NCBI GenBank assembly: GCA_003224135.1 | Contig: QHYO01000339.1 | Coordinates: 1 to 12,099 of the forward strand | Length of the DNA stretch: 12,099 nucleotides | From: Acidobacteriota bacterium | GTDB taxonomy: Bacteria > Acidobacteriota > Terriglobia > Acidiferrales > UBA7541 | Reading direction: 5' to 3' | Shown here: piece after piece, positions 1-6,799 of the stretch | How the letters are laid out: each line of letters begins with the position of its first letter | How positions within the stretch are numbered: position 1 is the first letter of the stretch | Position numbers and translations under genes: made by a program | The notes under the pieces: generated by a model | Database searches by the model: none | Told to the model about the DNA's origin: nothing | What the model saw: the letters and a program-made list of their open reading frames with translations, nothing else

Positions 1-1
1 C

Positions 2-595
2 GTGCACGTGCCGGATACCTCGACAGGCGGCTATCTGAACTTCAACCGGTTTTATTTCGCGCAGATCGGCAAACAAGGCGCGGTGATCGATGAGCGCTAC
101 AACCACGGCGGGTTCATTGCCGACTACATCATTGATCTGCTGGAGAGACGGCTGCGCAACTGCGCCATCTCGCGGGAAGGGGAAAAATTTTGCTCTCCGC
201 TTTCACAAATCTATGGGCCGAAGACGATGGTCATCAACGAGATGTCCGGATCAGGCGGCGACGCGCTGCCCTGGATGTTCAAGCAGGAAAAAATTGGCCC
301 GCTGGTCGGCACACGCACGTGGGGCGGCCTGGTTGGGATCTACAACTATCCACGGCTGATGGATGGCGGCGGCGTGACTTCTCCGCGCGTTGCGATTTAC
401 GGTCTGCACGGCGAGTGGGAAGTGGAAAATCACGGCATTGCTCCCGACATTGAAGTGGAGAATGATCCGGCATCGGTCGCTGCGGGGCACGACGCGCAGT
501 TGGAGAAAGCGGTTCAGGTGACGCTGGAAGCGTTGAAGAAAAACCAGGTGGTGATACCGGAGCATCCGGCGTATCCGGATTATCAGAAGAAGTGA
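2..595 (+). CDS. Tricorn-like S41 family serine protease, C-terminal part (5' end outside window)
   Basis: This is the catalytic C-terminal domain of a tricorn-type peptidase (family S41). The family cuts peptides, and its bacterial members are usually secreted proteins of about 1000 residues, so most of the gene lies upstream; the GTG at position 2 is simply the first readable codon. Visible landmarks are a DERYNHGG segment at residues 30-37 (the glycine-rich oxyanion-hole loop of the family), SGSGGD at 82-87 whose Ser84 matches the nucleophile, a GTRTWGG segment at 103-109, and ENHGIAPDIEVE at 142-153, where the family has a catalytic glutamate. In archaeal tricorn an Asp follows the nucleophile; here it is Gly. 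The gene ends in TGA with no strong terminator; a weak CCGG-CGG-CCGG palindrome lies at 597-607. Family assignment is firm. Substrate and export cannot be judged because the N-terminus is missing. Confidence 0.88.
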   Translation: MHVPDTSTGGYLNFNRFYFAQIGKQGAVIDERYNHGGFIADYIIDLLERRLRNCAISREGEKFCSPLSQIYGPKTMVINEMSGSGGDALPWMFKQEKIGPLVGTRTWGGLVGIYNYPRLMDGGGVTSPRVAIYGLHGEWEVENHGIAPDIEVENDPASVAAGHDAQLEKAVQVTLEALKKNQVVIPEHPAYPDYQKK

Positions 596-635
596 TCCGG
601 CGGCCGGTGAGCAGTAAGAAATAAGCATTAAAAAT

Positions 636-670
636 CGAAATACGAAATACGAAATACGAAAAGCGAAATA
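636..670. repeat. Short tandem repeat, five copies of a 7-bp unit CGAAATA
   Basis: Five head-to-tail heptamers run from 636 to 670: CGAAATA at 636, 643 and 650, a degenerate CGAAAAG at 657, and CGAAATA again at 664. A further partial GGAAA follows. The array lies in the 157-bp gap between the tricorn-like gene and mutM. It is AT-rich in a GC-rich neighbourhood and codes for nothing obvious. Its role is unknown; it could be a simple slippage product or part of a dispersed intergenic repeat family. Confidence 0.85.
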
Positions 671-752
671 GGAAAGCCAAGCCTGCTCGCGCCCGGGAGG
701 GTCTGGCGGAGAAGATGCAATGGATTGCTATGCTGGGGCGAGAAGGATGTAG

Positions 753-1616
753 ATGCCGGAACTTCCTGAAGTGGAGACGGTCGCTCGCGGGCTGCAAATC
801 TCTGTGGCGGGCCGGCGCATTGTGTCCGTAACGCTGCGCAAAACGGATTTTATGGACGACCCGGACACGATTGAGCGCGAAGTGCCGGGAACACAGATTG
901 CGCGAGTGGAGCGATTCGGGAAGTTCATGCTGTTACGTCTGGTCAGGGATCGCGCGGCCAGTGAACCGGAGGCGAGTTCAAAGGCGCTGCTTGTGCATCT
1001 GGGGATGACGGGAAATCTTGCGCCGCATTTTGCCGAGCAGCCCCGGGAGCTGCGTTATACAGATGCGCGGCGGTTTGGACGGATGGCGTATCTTGCGGGG
1101 GAAACTCTGGCCGCAGAGTTATTGAGATTTGGAGCTGATCCGCTCGAAGTGACGGCGGAAGAGTTTGCAAAACGGATTGAGAGCAGCCGGGCTAGGATCA
1201 AAGCGCTTTTGCTGGATCAAACCGTGCTCCGCGGAGTCGGGAATATTTATGCCGATGAGAGCCTGTGGAGTGCGGGAATTCATCCGGCGAAATCCGGAGC
1301 GAAGCTCAAGAGGAAAGAATTAGCGAGGCTGCGGCAGGCGCTGCAGAAAATTTTACGGAAAGCGATACAAATGCGCGGGTCATCGATTTCCGACTTCGTT
1401 GACGCGGAGGGGCAGCCGGGAGATTATCAGCAGCACCATCGGGCCTACGGACGCGAAGGAAAGAAATGTTTTCGATGCGGCCGCGCGATCAAGAGGATCA
1501 TCATTGCAGGCAGGAGCAGCTATTTTTGTCCGGCGTGCCAGCGAGCACCGCACCGTGAGGGAAGAATCCGAAAAAGCACGAAACGCAAAGGGCGCGCGCG
1601 AACGTCGAAGAGGTAG
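753..1616 (+). CDS. mutM: Formamidopyrimidine-DNA glycosylase (Fpg/MutM)
   Basis: This base-excision repair enzyme removes oxidised purines such as 8-oxoguanine and nicks the abasic site. The start is fixed by the invariant MPELPEVETV N-terminus: Pro2 is the Schiff-base nucleophile after Met removal and Glu3 the acid. AGAAGGA at 741-747 is a good ribosome binding site. Other landmarks are Lys57 (GKF, the beta-elimination lysine), HLGMTG at 82-87, RRFG at 106-109 in the void-filling loop, GNIYADE at 163-169, and a C-terminal zinc finger with cysteines at 239, 242, 259 and 262. Arg254 in the finger matches the DNA-binding arginine. Unusually, about 24 residues rich in Arg and Lys follow the finger, where most family members end within a few residues. 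All catalytic residues are present, so the enzyme should be active. Confidence 0.97.
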   Translation: MPELPEVETVARGLQISVAGRRIVSVTLRKTDFMDDPDTIEREVPGTQIARVERFGKFMLLRLVRDRAASEPEASSKALLVHLGMTGNLAPHFAEQPRELRYTDARRFGRMAYLAGETLAAELLRFGADPLEVTAEEFAKRIESSRARIKALLLDQTVLRGVGNIYADESLWSAGIHPAKSGAKLKRKELARLRQALQKILRKAIQMRGSSISDFVDAEGQPGDYQQHHRAYGREGKKCFRCGRAIKRIIIAGRSSYFCPACQRAPHREGRIRKSTKRKGRARTSKR

Positions 1617-1701
1617 GGAATCCGCGCGCCAAGGTTCCTGGTGCGAATGATTTCGAAGTGCTGGCAATTCCATCTGCGATCGCGGAAGACTAACTTAAAG
1701 C

Positions 1702-1710
1702 GAGGGTGAG
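1702..1710 (+). promoter_or_regulatory. Ribosome binding site of the M28 peptidase gene
   Basis: GAGGGTGAG lies directly before the ATG at 1712. GAGG at 1702-1705 gives a six-base spacer to that ATG. The alternative in-frame GTG at 1706 falls inside this purine-rich stretch and would have no binding site of its own, so 1712 is the better start. Confidence 0.6.
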
Positions 1711-1711
1711 A

Positions 1712-2020
1712 ATGCGTTTTCATCGAGTAGTGTTGCTGTGCGTCATGCTGCTAGCGGGATTTGCGGCGCGAAAAGGATTTGCGGCTCCGGCAGATGACGG
1801 TGCGGGCGCGTTTGCGGCTGCAGATGCTCAGATTCTGGGCGAGATTCGCGACCACAGCGAAGCAATGCCCAACCTGGAATATTTGTCGGACAATATCGGG
1901 CCGCGTCTGACGGGCTCACCGCAACTGAAGCAGGCGAATGATTGGACCGCGGACCAGATCATTCGTGGACGCGTGGCACGGCGAAGGCGCGCATCGTGGC
2001 GCCAACAGAACATGCATTGA
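1712..2020 (+). pseudogene. 5' fragment of the frameshifted M28 peptidase gene (signal peptide and start of first unit)
   Basis: This reading frame holds the N-terminus that belongs to the large peptidase frame downstream. The chosen ATG at 1712 gives MRFHR followed by a hydrophobic run (VVLLCVMLLAGFAA) and a likely signal peptidase site near FA-APAD, so the protein should be exported. Codons then give an ADAQILGEI...LEYLSDNIGPRLTGSPQL...DWTADQ stretch. It closely matches the start of the second peptidase unit further on (MDAKILAQV...[18 protein letters not shown]...HWTMEQ). After Gln at 1955-1957 the match stops. The remaining codons to the TGA give a nonsense Arg-rich tail ([13 protein letters not shown]), while homology resumes in another frame at 1966. 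It is therefore one piece of a gene running to 4617, not a separate small gene. Confidence 0.75.
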
Positions 2021-4617
2021 CGATAGCGTCGGCGGGATGGGCGCCTGGAACTCCCGGCGCGGTGAGCGGGCCAGTGGTGTACGTCGATGCAAAAACGAAG
2101 GAAGAGTTGGCGAAGTTTCGAGGGAAGTTGAAAGGTGCGGTGGTGATTTATCAGGAACCTGCCAGTCTTTCACCACCCAAGCCGGAAGATGTGAATGAAG
2201 AGTACGTTCGGCCAATGCAAGCCCCGCCCCCTGTGAAAGGCCAACCGGCGCCACCTTCTCCATTTGCGGCGTTGATCGAAATGGCGCGCGCGCGAAACGA
2301 ATTCTTCAAACAAGAAGGTGTTGTGGCGGTGCTGCGGGACTCGAACAAACCGCATGGATTGCTGAACATGACCGGAGTGGGTGGAGAAAAGTTTGATATT
2401 GGCGCGATTCCGTCGGCGTTCATCACCGGTGAAGGTTACCGACTGGTGTGGAGGATGCTGAAGCATGGGCCAGTGACAGTGGAGCTGGAAATCACCAACA
2501 CCATTGGCGAAAAGCCGATGGAGGTTTACAACACGGTTGGCGAAATTCGCGGAAGCGAGAAGCCGGACGAGGTGGTGATTGTGGGCGCGCATCTCGACTC
2601 GTGGGATTTGGGAACGGGATCGACAGATAACGGCACGGGATCGATGGCGGCACTGGAAGCGGCAAGAGCGCTGGCGAAACTTGGACTGAAGCCCAAGCGC
2701 ACGATTCGGTTTGTGCTCTTCACGGGAGAGGAAGAAGGGCTGGTGGGCTCGAAGCGGTATGTGGAAGCCCACAAAAACGATCTGGAAAAAATTTCCGGCG
2801 TACTGGTACATGATACGGGCACGGGAAGAGTGTTGACGCTGGGGCTGCACGACAATTATCAGGACCGCGAAATTGTGGATCAGGTGCTTGCGCCGCTAAG
2901 CGAACTGAAGCTGCTGGAGCCGAGCATGGTGCGGGCGTTTGGAACGGATCATGCGTCGTTCGACGATGCGGGTGTGCCGGGATTCTGGTGCATCCAGAAC
3001 ATGGCGGAATATTCAAAGACCCATCATAGCCAGTCCGACACGTTCGACAAAGTGTGGAAAGACGACTTGAATCAAGGCGCGCAGGTCCTGGCTGCGTGGG
3101 CGTACAACACGGCGGAGTTGCCGGCGATGCTGCCGCGGCGGCCGCTGCCATATCAGCCTACGGAGGCGGCTGCGAGGGCCGAGGCGGCACAACCCGATCC
3201 CGTAGCGGAGATGGACGCGAAAATCTTGGCTCAAGTGAAAACGGATCAGGGCCAGCTGCAAGCAGATTTGTCCTATTTGGCGGACCGCATCGGGCCGCGG
3301 TTGACCGGAACAGCGAAACTGGATCAGGCGAGCCATTGGACGATGGAGCAGTTTAAGGCGCTGGGTTTGGGGAATGCGCATCTGGAGCCGTGGACCATAG
3401 CCAATGGCTGGACGCGCGGTTCCGCGACAGGAAAACTGATTACACCCAGCGAGCAGGTGTTGACGCTGGCCGCGGCTGGATGGTCGGCAAGCACGAATGG
3501 CACTGCACATGGCGCGGTAGTTGGCGTTGGCGTACAGAAGCTTGAGGACTTGCAGAAGTACAAGGGCAAGCTACAGGGCGCGATCGTTTTGCTGGATCGT
3601 CCGGGAGAGACCGAGCCGCCTTCGAATCCGATGCTGACGCCGTTTGATGCGAGCAACCTGCCGCTCGATCATCCGAAAAATATGGCGCTGAAGGATTTCC
3701 GGGGCAGGTTTCGCATGATGATGGACGAGGCGAAATTTCTCAAGGAGGAAGGCGCGGCGGCCGTGCTTTTGGTTTCAGAAAAGTGGTATGGACTGATGAA
3801 CATGGGCACGGGGTTTTCGCGAGAGTATCAGCTAGGGCTCATCCCGTCTGCGTACATGACGCGGGAAAATGCGACGCTGCTTTGGAGACTACTGGATGGC
3901 GGACCGGTGGAAGCTGAAATTAATATTCAGGGAAGCTTCAGTGGGAATCCTGTCACGGTGTACAACACCGTGGCGGAGATTAAAGGAAGCGAAAAGCCGG
4001 ATGAAGTGGTGATCATCGGCGGACATCTTGACACGTGGGATTTGGGTACAGGCGCAACGGATAACGGGACGGGTTCGATGGCGGTGCTGGCGGCGGCGCG
4101 AGCATTGGTGAAATCCGGAGCGAAGCCGAAGCGGACGATTCGCTTTGTGCTCTTCACAGGAGAAGAGCAAGGGCTGAACGGATCGAAAGCGTATGTCGCG
4201 GCGCACAAAGAGGAGTTAAGCAAAATATCCGGCGTGCTGGTGCATGACACGGGAACAGGCAAAGTGTTGACGATCGGACTGATGCACAATTACGTAGCAC
4301 GAGAAACGATGGACCGCGTGCTGTATCCGCTGGCAAAAGAGAAGAGCATCGGTCTGACCGAGCCTAGCTTACGTTCGGAGGGCGGCAGCGATCACGTTCC
4401 GTTTGACGAGGCGGGCGTGCCGGCGTCGTGGTGCATCCAGGAAGTGGCGAACTATGAGAAGGATCATCACTCGCAGACGGATACGCTCGACCGCGTGCGA
4501 TGGGATGATCTGGCCGAAGGCGCGCAAGTGCTAGCAATTTACGCGTACAACGTGGCGCAGTTGCCAGAAATGCTGCCGCGGAAACCTGCGCCAGCGGCGC
4601 AGAACGCAGCGCACTAG
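1942..4617 (+). CDS. Tandem M28 family zinc aminopeptidase, two catalytic units (frameshifted at 5' end)
   Basis: This frame carries almost all of a fused double M28 metallopeptidase, a family of two-zinc exopeptidases that trim amino acids from peptides. The TTG at 1942 is not a real start; true coding in this frame begins near 1964, after the lesion that separates it from the signal peptide at 1712. Residues here count from 1942. Unit 1 has HLD 217-219, TDNGTG with Asp229, GEE with Glu263 and Glu264, HDTGTG with Asp291, and a final HHSQSDT with His361/362. Unit 2 repeats this order: HLD 695-697, Asp707, Glu741/742, Asp769 and His842/843. Between the HLD motifs and the start of each unit lies a PA-like inserted region ([20 protein letters not shown]). 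A Pro/Ala-rich linker joins the units near residues 395-425. Both active sites look intact. The restored protein would be about 984 residues, roughly twice a single secreted M28 enzyme of this type. Confidence 0.85.
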   Translation: MDRGPDHSWTRGTAKARIVAPTEHALTIASAGWAPGTPGAVSGPVVYVDAKTKEELAKFRGKLKGAVVIYQEPASLSPPKPEDVNEEYVRPMQAPPPVKGQPAPPSPFAALIEMARARNEFFKQEGVVAVLRDSNKPHGLLNMTGVGGEKFDIGAIPSAFITGEGYRLVWRMLKHGPVTVELEITNTIGEKPMEVYNTVGEIRGSEKPDEVVIVGAHLDSWDLGTGSTDNGTGSMAALEAARALAKLGLKPKRTIRFVLFTGEEEGLVGSKRYVEAHKNDLEKISGVLVHDTGTGRVLTLGLHDNYQDREIVDQVLAPLSELKLLEPSMVRAFGTDHASFDDAGVPGFWCIQNMAEYSKTHHSQSDTFDKVWKDDLNQGAQVLAAWAYNTAELPAMLPRRPLPYQPTEAAARAEAAQPDPVAEMDAKILAQVKTDQGQLQADLSYLADRIGPRLTGTAKLDQASHWTMEQFKALGLGNAHLEPWTIANGWTRGSATGKLITPSEQVLTLAAAGWSASTNGTAHGAVVGVGVQKLEDLQKYKGKLQGAIVLLDRPGETEPPSNPMLTPFDASNLPLDHPKNMALKDFRGRFRMMMDEAKFLKEEGAAAVLLVSEKWYGLMNMGTGFSREYQLGLIPSAYMTRENATLLWRLLDGGPVEAEINIQGSFSGNPVTVYNTVAEIKGSEKPDEVVIIGGHLDTWDLGTGATDNGTGSMAVLAAARALVKSGAKPKRTIRFVLFTGEEQGLNGSKAYVAAHKEELSKISGVLVHDTGTGKVLTIGLMHNYVARETMDRVLYPLAKEKSIGLTEPSLRSEGGSDHVPFDEAGVPASWCIQEVANYEKDHHSQTDTLDRVRWDDLAEGAQVLAIYAYNVAQLPEMLPRKPAPAAQNAAH

Positions 4618-4628
4618 CGACAGAAAAA

Positions 4629-5078
4629 ATGAGAGCCGTAGTGCAGCGGGTGAGCCGCGCGAAGGTGAAGGTTGGCGGCGAGGCGAGCGGAGAAATCGGC
4701 GACGGGCTGATGATTCTGCTGGGCGTTGGCCATGGGGACACGCCAGCCGTGGCGGCCGCGCTTGCGGAGAAAACGGCAAGCCTGCGGATTTTTGCAGACG
4801 AAAATGGGAAGATGAATCGTTCGTTGCTTGACGTGAAGGGCAGCGCGCTGGTCGTTTCGCAATTCACGCTTTACGGCGATGCGCGTGGAGGACGGCGTCC
4901 GAGTTTTATTGCCGCAGCGCCGCCGGAACAAGCGAAGGCGCTCTACGAAGAATTTTGCGAAGCATTGCGCAGACTGGACGTTCGAGTTGCGACGGGAATT
5001 TTTCAAGCCATGATGTCGGTGGAGCTGGTGAATGAGGGACCGGTTACAATCCTCCTCGATTCGGACAAGACGTTCTAG
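4629..5078 (+). CDS. dtd: D-aminoacyl-tRNA deacylase
   Basis: This cytoplasmic proofreading enzyme hydrolyses D-amino acids (and mischarged glycine) from tRNA. At 149 residues it has the usual family length and the standard start [13 protein letters not shown]. The two hallmark motifs are present: SQFTLYGD at 77-84 (consensus SQFTL) and NEGPVT at 135-140 (consensus NxGPVT, the cross-subunit Gly-cisPro motif that enforces chirality). The segment TGIFQAMM at 122-129 has Gln where Gly is common. The gene starts 11 bases after the M28 stop codon without a strong ribosome binding site (only the A-rich ACAGAAAAA precedes it), so translation may depend on the upstream gene. Its 3' end overlaps the next gene by 47 bases. 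Confidence 0.96.
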   Translation: MRAVVQRVSRAKVKVGGEASGEIGDGLMILLGVGHGDTPAVAAALAEKTASLRIFADENGKMNRSLLDVKGSALVVSQFTLYGDARGGRRPSFIAAAPPEQAKALYEEFCEALRRLDVRVATGIFQAMMSVELVNEGPVTILLDSDKTF

Positions 5079-5799
5079 CGGGCGAGCACGAGCCGGGCAC
5101 GGCACCGAGACCTGGAATATAGATCGCGCCGTCGATAAACTGAAAGGCGTCGCCGAAAAGCGAAACATCGAGGGAATGGCGCAGTTCGGAATTCGCGCAA
5201 AGAATGTTTTGGGCGTTTCCAAACCGAAACTCGATGAACTGGCCCGGAACATCGGAAGAAATCACACCCTTGCACTACAACTATGGAAAACAGGTATTCA
5301 CGATGCGCGAATCCTGGCGGGCATGATTGCCGAGAAGGATCGCGTAACGGCTCAATTAATGGACAGTTGGATGAGGCACTTCGACAGCTGGGATATCTGC
5401 GACGGGACATGCTGCCACCTGTTTGTGTTTGCGGATCCAGCGTGGACCAAAGCGTTTGCGTGGAGTGGCCGAAAGAAGGAATTTGAAAAACGCGCGGGAT
5501 TTGCTTTGGCCGCATATCTGGCGATTCATGACAAGGCGGCGCCGAACGGCGTGTTCCAGAAATACTTGAAAGTGATTGAGCGGGAAGCGGAGGATGAGCG
5601 GAACTTCGTAAGGAAGGCGGTAAACTGGGCGCTGCGAAATATTGGGAAACGCAACGTCAAGCTCAACCGCGAGGCAATTCGTGTCGCGGAAAGCTTGCGT
5701 AAGCGGGGTTCCCGCACCGCGGGATGGATTGCAACGGACGCATTGCGCGAATTGCGGAGCGACGCTGTTCAGAGGCGGTTGCAGCGAAAGCATGTCTAG
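5032..5799 (+). CDS. DNA alkylation repair protein, AlkD-like HEAT-repeat glycosylase family
   Basis: This protein belongs to the AlkD-like family, which excises alkylated bases such as 3- and 7-methylpurines using a curved stack of HEAT-like helices. The core runs from about residue 28 ([10 protein letters not shown]) to the end. Family landmarks are HFDSWDICD at 116-124, [10 protein letters not shown] at 152-161 and [21 protein letters not shown] at 188-208. By spacing, Trp120, Asp124, Arg154 and Trp199 correspond to the DNA-contacting and catalytic Trp/Asp/Arg/Trp set of characterised AlkD; that match is inference. The start is uncertain. ATG 5032 overlaps dtd by 47 bases and has GGAG at 5021-5024, but its first 27 residues look unlike the family. 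The next in-frame ATG (5176, residue 49) lies inside the core. No other ATG, GTG or TTG exists between dtd and the domain start. The last eight bases overlap the following gene. Confidence 0.87.
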   Translation: MRDRLQSSSIRTRRSSGRARAGHGTETWNIDRAVDKLKGVAEKRNIEGMAQFGIRAKNVLGVSKPKLDELARNIGRNHTLALQLWKTGIHDARILAGMIAEKDRVTAQLMDSWMRHFDSWDICDGTCCHLFVFADPAWTKAFAWSGRKKEFEKRAGFALAAYLAIHDKAAPNGVFQKYLKVIEREAEDERNFVRKAVNWALRNIGKRNVKLNREAIRVAESLRKRGSRTAGWIATDALRELRSDAVQRRLQRKHV

Positions 5800-6211
5800 A
5801 TCGATGAGACGAGATGGATTGGCGAAGTTAAGGATCCGGCGAGCTGGGGAAAAAGACGCTGCGCGATTGGCGGAATTGAGCGGGCAGCTTGGGTATCCCG
5901 CCAGCGAGCAGGAGGTTCTTCGGCGAATGAAGGGAATGCGTCCCGCGGGGCAGCATGCGATTTTTGTGGCTGAGTCCGAATCGGGCGTGACCGGCTGGCT
6001 GCATGTGACTGCCACACCGTTGCTGGAGGAACCGCTGCGCGCGGAAGTGAATGGCCTTGTGGTGGACGAGAATCAGCGCAGCTTGGGAACCGGAGCGAAA
6101 TTGCTGGAGGCCGCCGAGAGCTGGGCGGTGAAGAAAGGCTGCGAAGGCATGTCGGTGCGGTCGAACGTCATTCGTGAGCGAGCGCACGCTTTTTATCTGC
6201 GCCACGGATAG
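5792..6211 (+). CDS. GNAT family N-acetyltransferase, truncated by an in-frame TAG
   Basis: GNAT enzymes move an acetyl group from acetyl-CoA to an amine; the substrate here is unknown. The start at ATG 5792 overlaps the AlkD-like stop by eight bases; ATG 5804 is an equally possible start. The fold is visible in order: beta1 LRIRRAGEKDA (13-23), a motif B-like EVNGLVVDENQR (85-96), and the acetyl-CoA pyrophosphate loop QRSLGTGA at 95-102 followed by helix KLLEAAESWA. The protein ends abruptly at AHAFYLRHG, residue 139. In this family that segment normally reads as FYxxxGY followed by about a dozen residues. Exactly such a tail (EHYKTQKAFRKTL, stop at 6251-6253) follows in the same frame behind the TAG, so the terminal Tyr codon appears changed to a stop. 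The missing strand normally completes the fold, so function is doubtful unless the TAG is read through or is a sequence error. Confidence 0.85.
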   Translation: MSRSMRRDGLAKLRIRRAGEKDAARLAELSGQLGYPASEQEVLRRMKGMRPAGQHAIFVAESESGVTGWLHVTATPLLEEPLRAEVNGLVVDENQRSLGTGAKLLEAAESWAVKKGCEGMSVRSNVIRERAHAFYLRHG

Positions 6212-6253
6212 GAGCACTATAAAACGCAGAAAGCATTTCGAAAGACCCTGTAG
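6212..6253 (+). pseudogene. Stranded C-terminal codons of the GNAT gene after the amber codon
   Basis: In frame with the GNAT gene and directly after its TAG (6209-6211), this stretch codes for 13 residues, EHYKTQKAFRKTL, and then a second TAG. The motif G-Y/x-x-H-Y-K-T-Q-K-x-F-R-K is a typical end of this acetyltransferase subgroup. It is best read as the original 3' end of the gene. Confidence 0.75.
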
Positions 6254-6278
6254 TTTCAACCCAGACACAACCTGAAAC
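6253..6278. promoter_or_regulatory. Possible operator: inverted repeat upstream of the MarR-type gene
   Basis: GTTTCA at 6253-6258 and its complement TGAAAC at 6273-6278 are separated by 14 bases, just before the GTG start at 6293. A further GTTTC half-site at 6288-6292 abuts that start. MarR regulators often bind palindromes next to their own gene, so this is a candidate autoregulatory site. The arms are short (six bases) and chance cannot be excluded. Confidence 0.25.
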
Positions 6279-6292
6279 AAGCTTGCGGTTTC

Positions 6293-6799
6293 GTGGCTAA
6301 GAAGATCAGTTCGACGGAATTCCAGGCGCTGGCGGAGCTCCGCTATCGAATCAGACTATTTTTGAGGGAAGGCGATGCGGCAGCGCGCCTGGCCGGACTT
6401 GAACCACAGCAGTATTTGATGTTACTGGCCATCCGCGGGCTTGCGCCGGAGACTCCTCCCAAAATCCAGATTTTTGCCAACCGGCTTGCGCTGAAGCATC
6501 ACAGCGCGGTGGAGTTGGTGGATCGTCTGGAGCAGCGAGGTTACGTGAAGCGAACGCGCAGCCGCGAGGATCGCCGTGAGGTGCTGGTTTCGCTTCTGCC
6601 GCGAGGAGAGAAGCTGCTTGAGAGGGTCGTGCAGCAGCGAATCGGAGAGCTCAGGGCAAGCGGCAGAGAATTGGTGCACGCGATTGAACCGCTGCTGCGA
6701 GATGTTCGCACACGAAATGACGGCGGACGAGATAAGGCCGTAAGTTCCGGCCAACGAGTTCGTTCCCGATCGGAAAAAAGCAATCTCCCACCGCGATGA
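6293..6799 (+). CDS. MarR family winged-helix transcriptional regulator
   Basis: MarR proteins are dimeric DNA-binding repressors or activators that respond to small ligands or stress. This 168-residue protein shows the family layout: N-terminal dimerisation helices (10-48, with LEPQQYLMLLAIRG), a helix-turn-helix with NRLALKHHSAVELVDRLEQRGYV at 63-85, and a wing with SREDRREVLVSLLPRGEKLL at 90-109, including the hallmark Asp-Arg-Arg turn. The tail beyond residue 140 is polar, Arg-rich and probably disordered. The GTG at 6293 is the first start in frame and begins just before the conserved region. No clear ribosome binding site is seen; the next in-frame ATG (residue 43) would remove the dimerisation helices. 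The stop overlaps the CLC start in the bases ATGA, so the two genes are probably co-translated, and this protein may regulate its own operon and the transporter. Confidence 0.85.
   Translation: MAKKISSTEFQALAELRYRIRLFLREGDAAARLAGLEPQQYLMLLAIRGLAPETPPKIQIFANRLALKHHSAVELVDRLEQRGYVKRTRSREDRREVLVSLLPRGEKLLERVVQQRIGELRASGRELVHAIEPLLRDVRTRNDGGRDKAVSSGQRVRSRSEKSNLPPR

Noticed and set aside
636..670. Possible CRISPR-like array
   Set aside because: The units are seven bases long and adjoin without spacers, so it is a simple tandem repeat.
2170..2850. Long minus-strand open frame inside the M28 gene
   Set aside because: Its product is rich in His, Arg and Ser with no recognisable motif, and it lies antisense to clear M28 active-site sequence; it is a shadow of high-GC coding.
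5642..5791. Earlier start for the GNAT gene at 5642
   Set aside because: It would add 50 residues overlapping the AlkD-like gene with no similarity to acetyltransferases; ATG 5792 begins just before the family fold.
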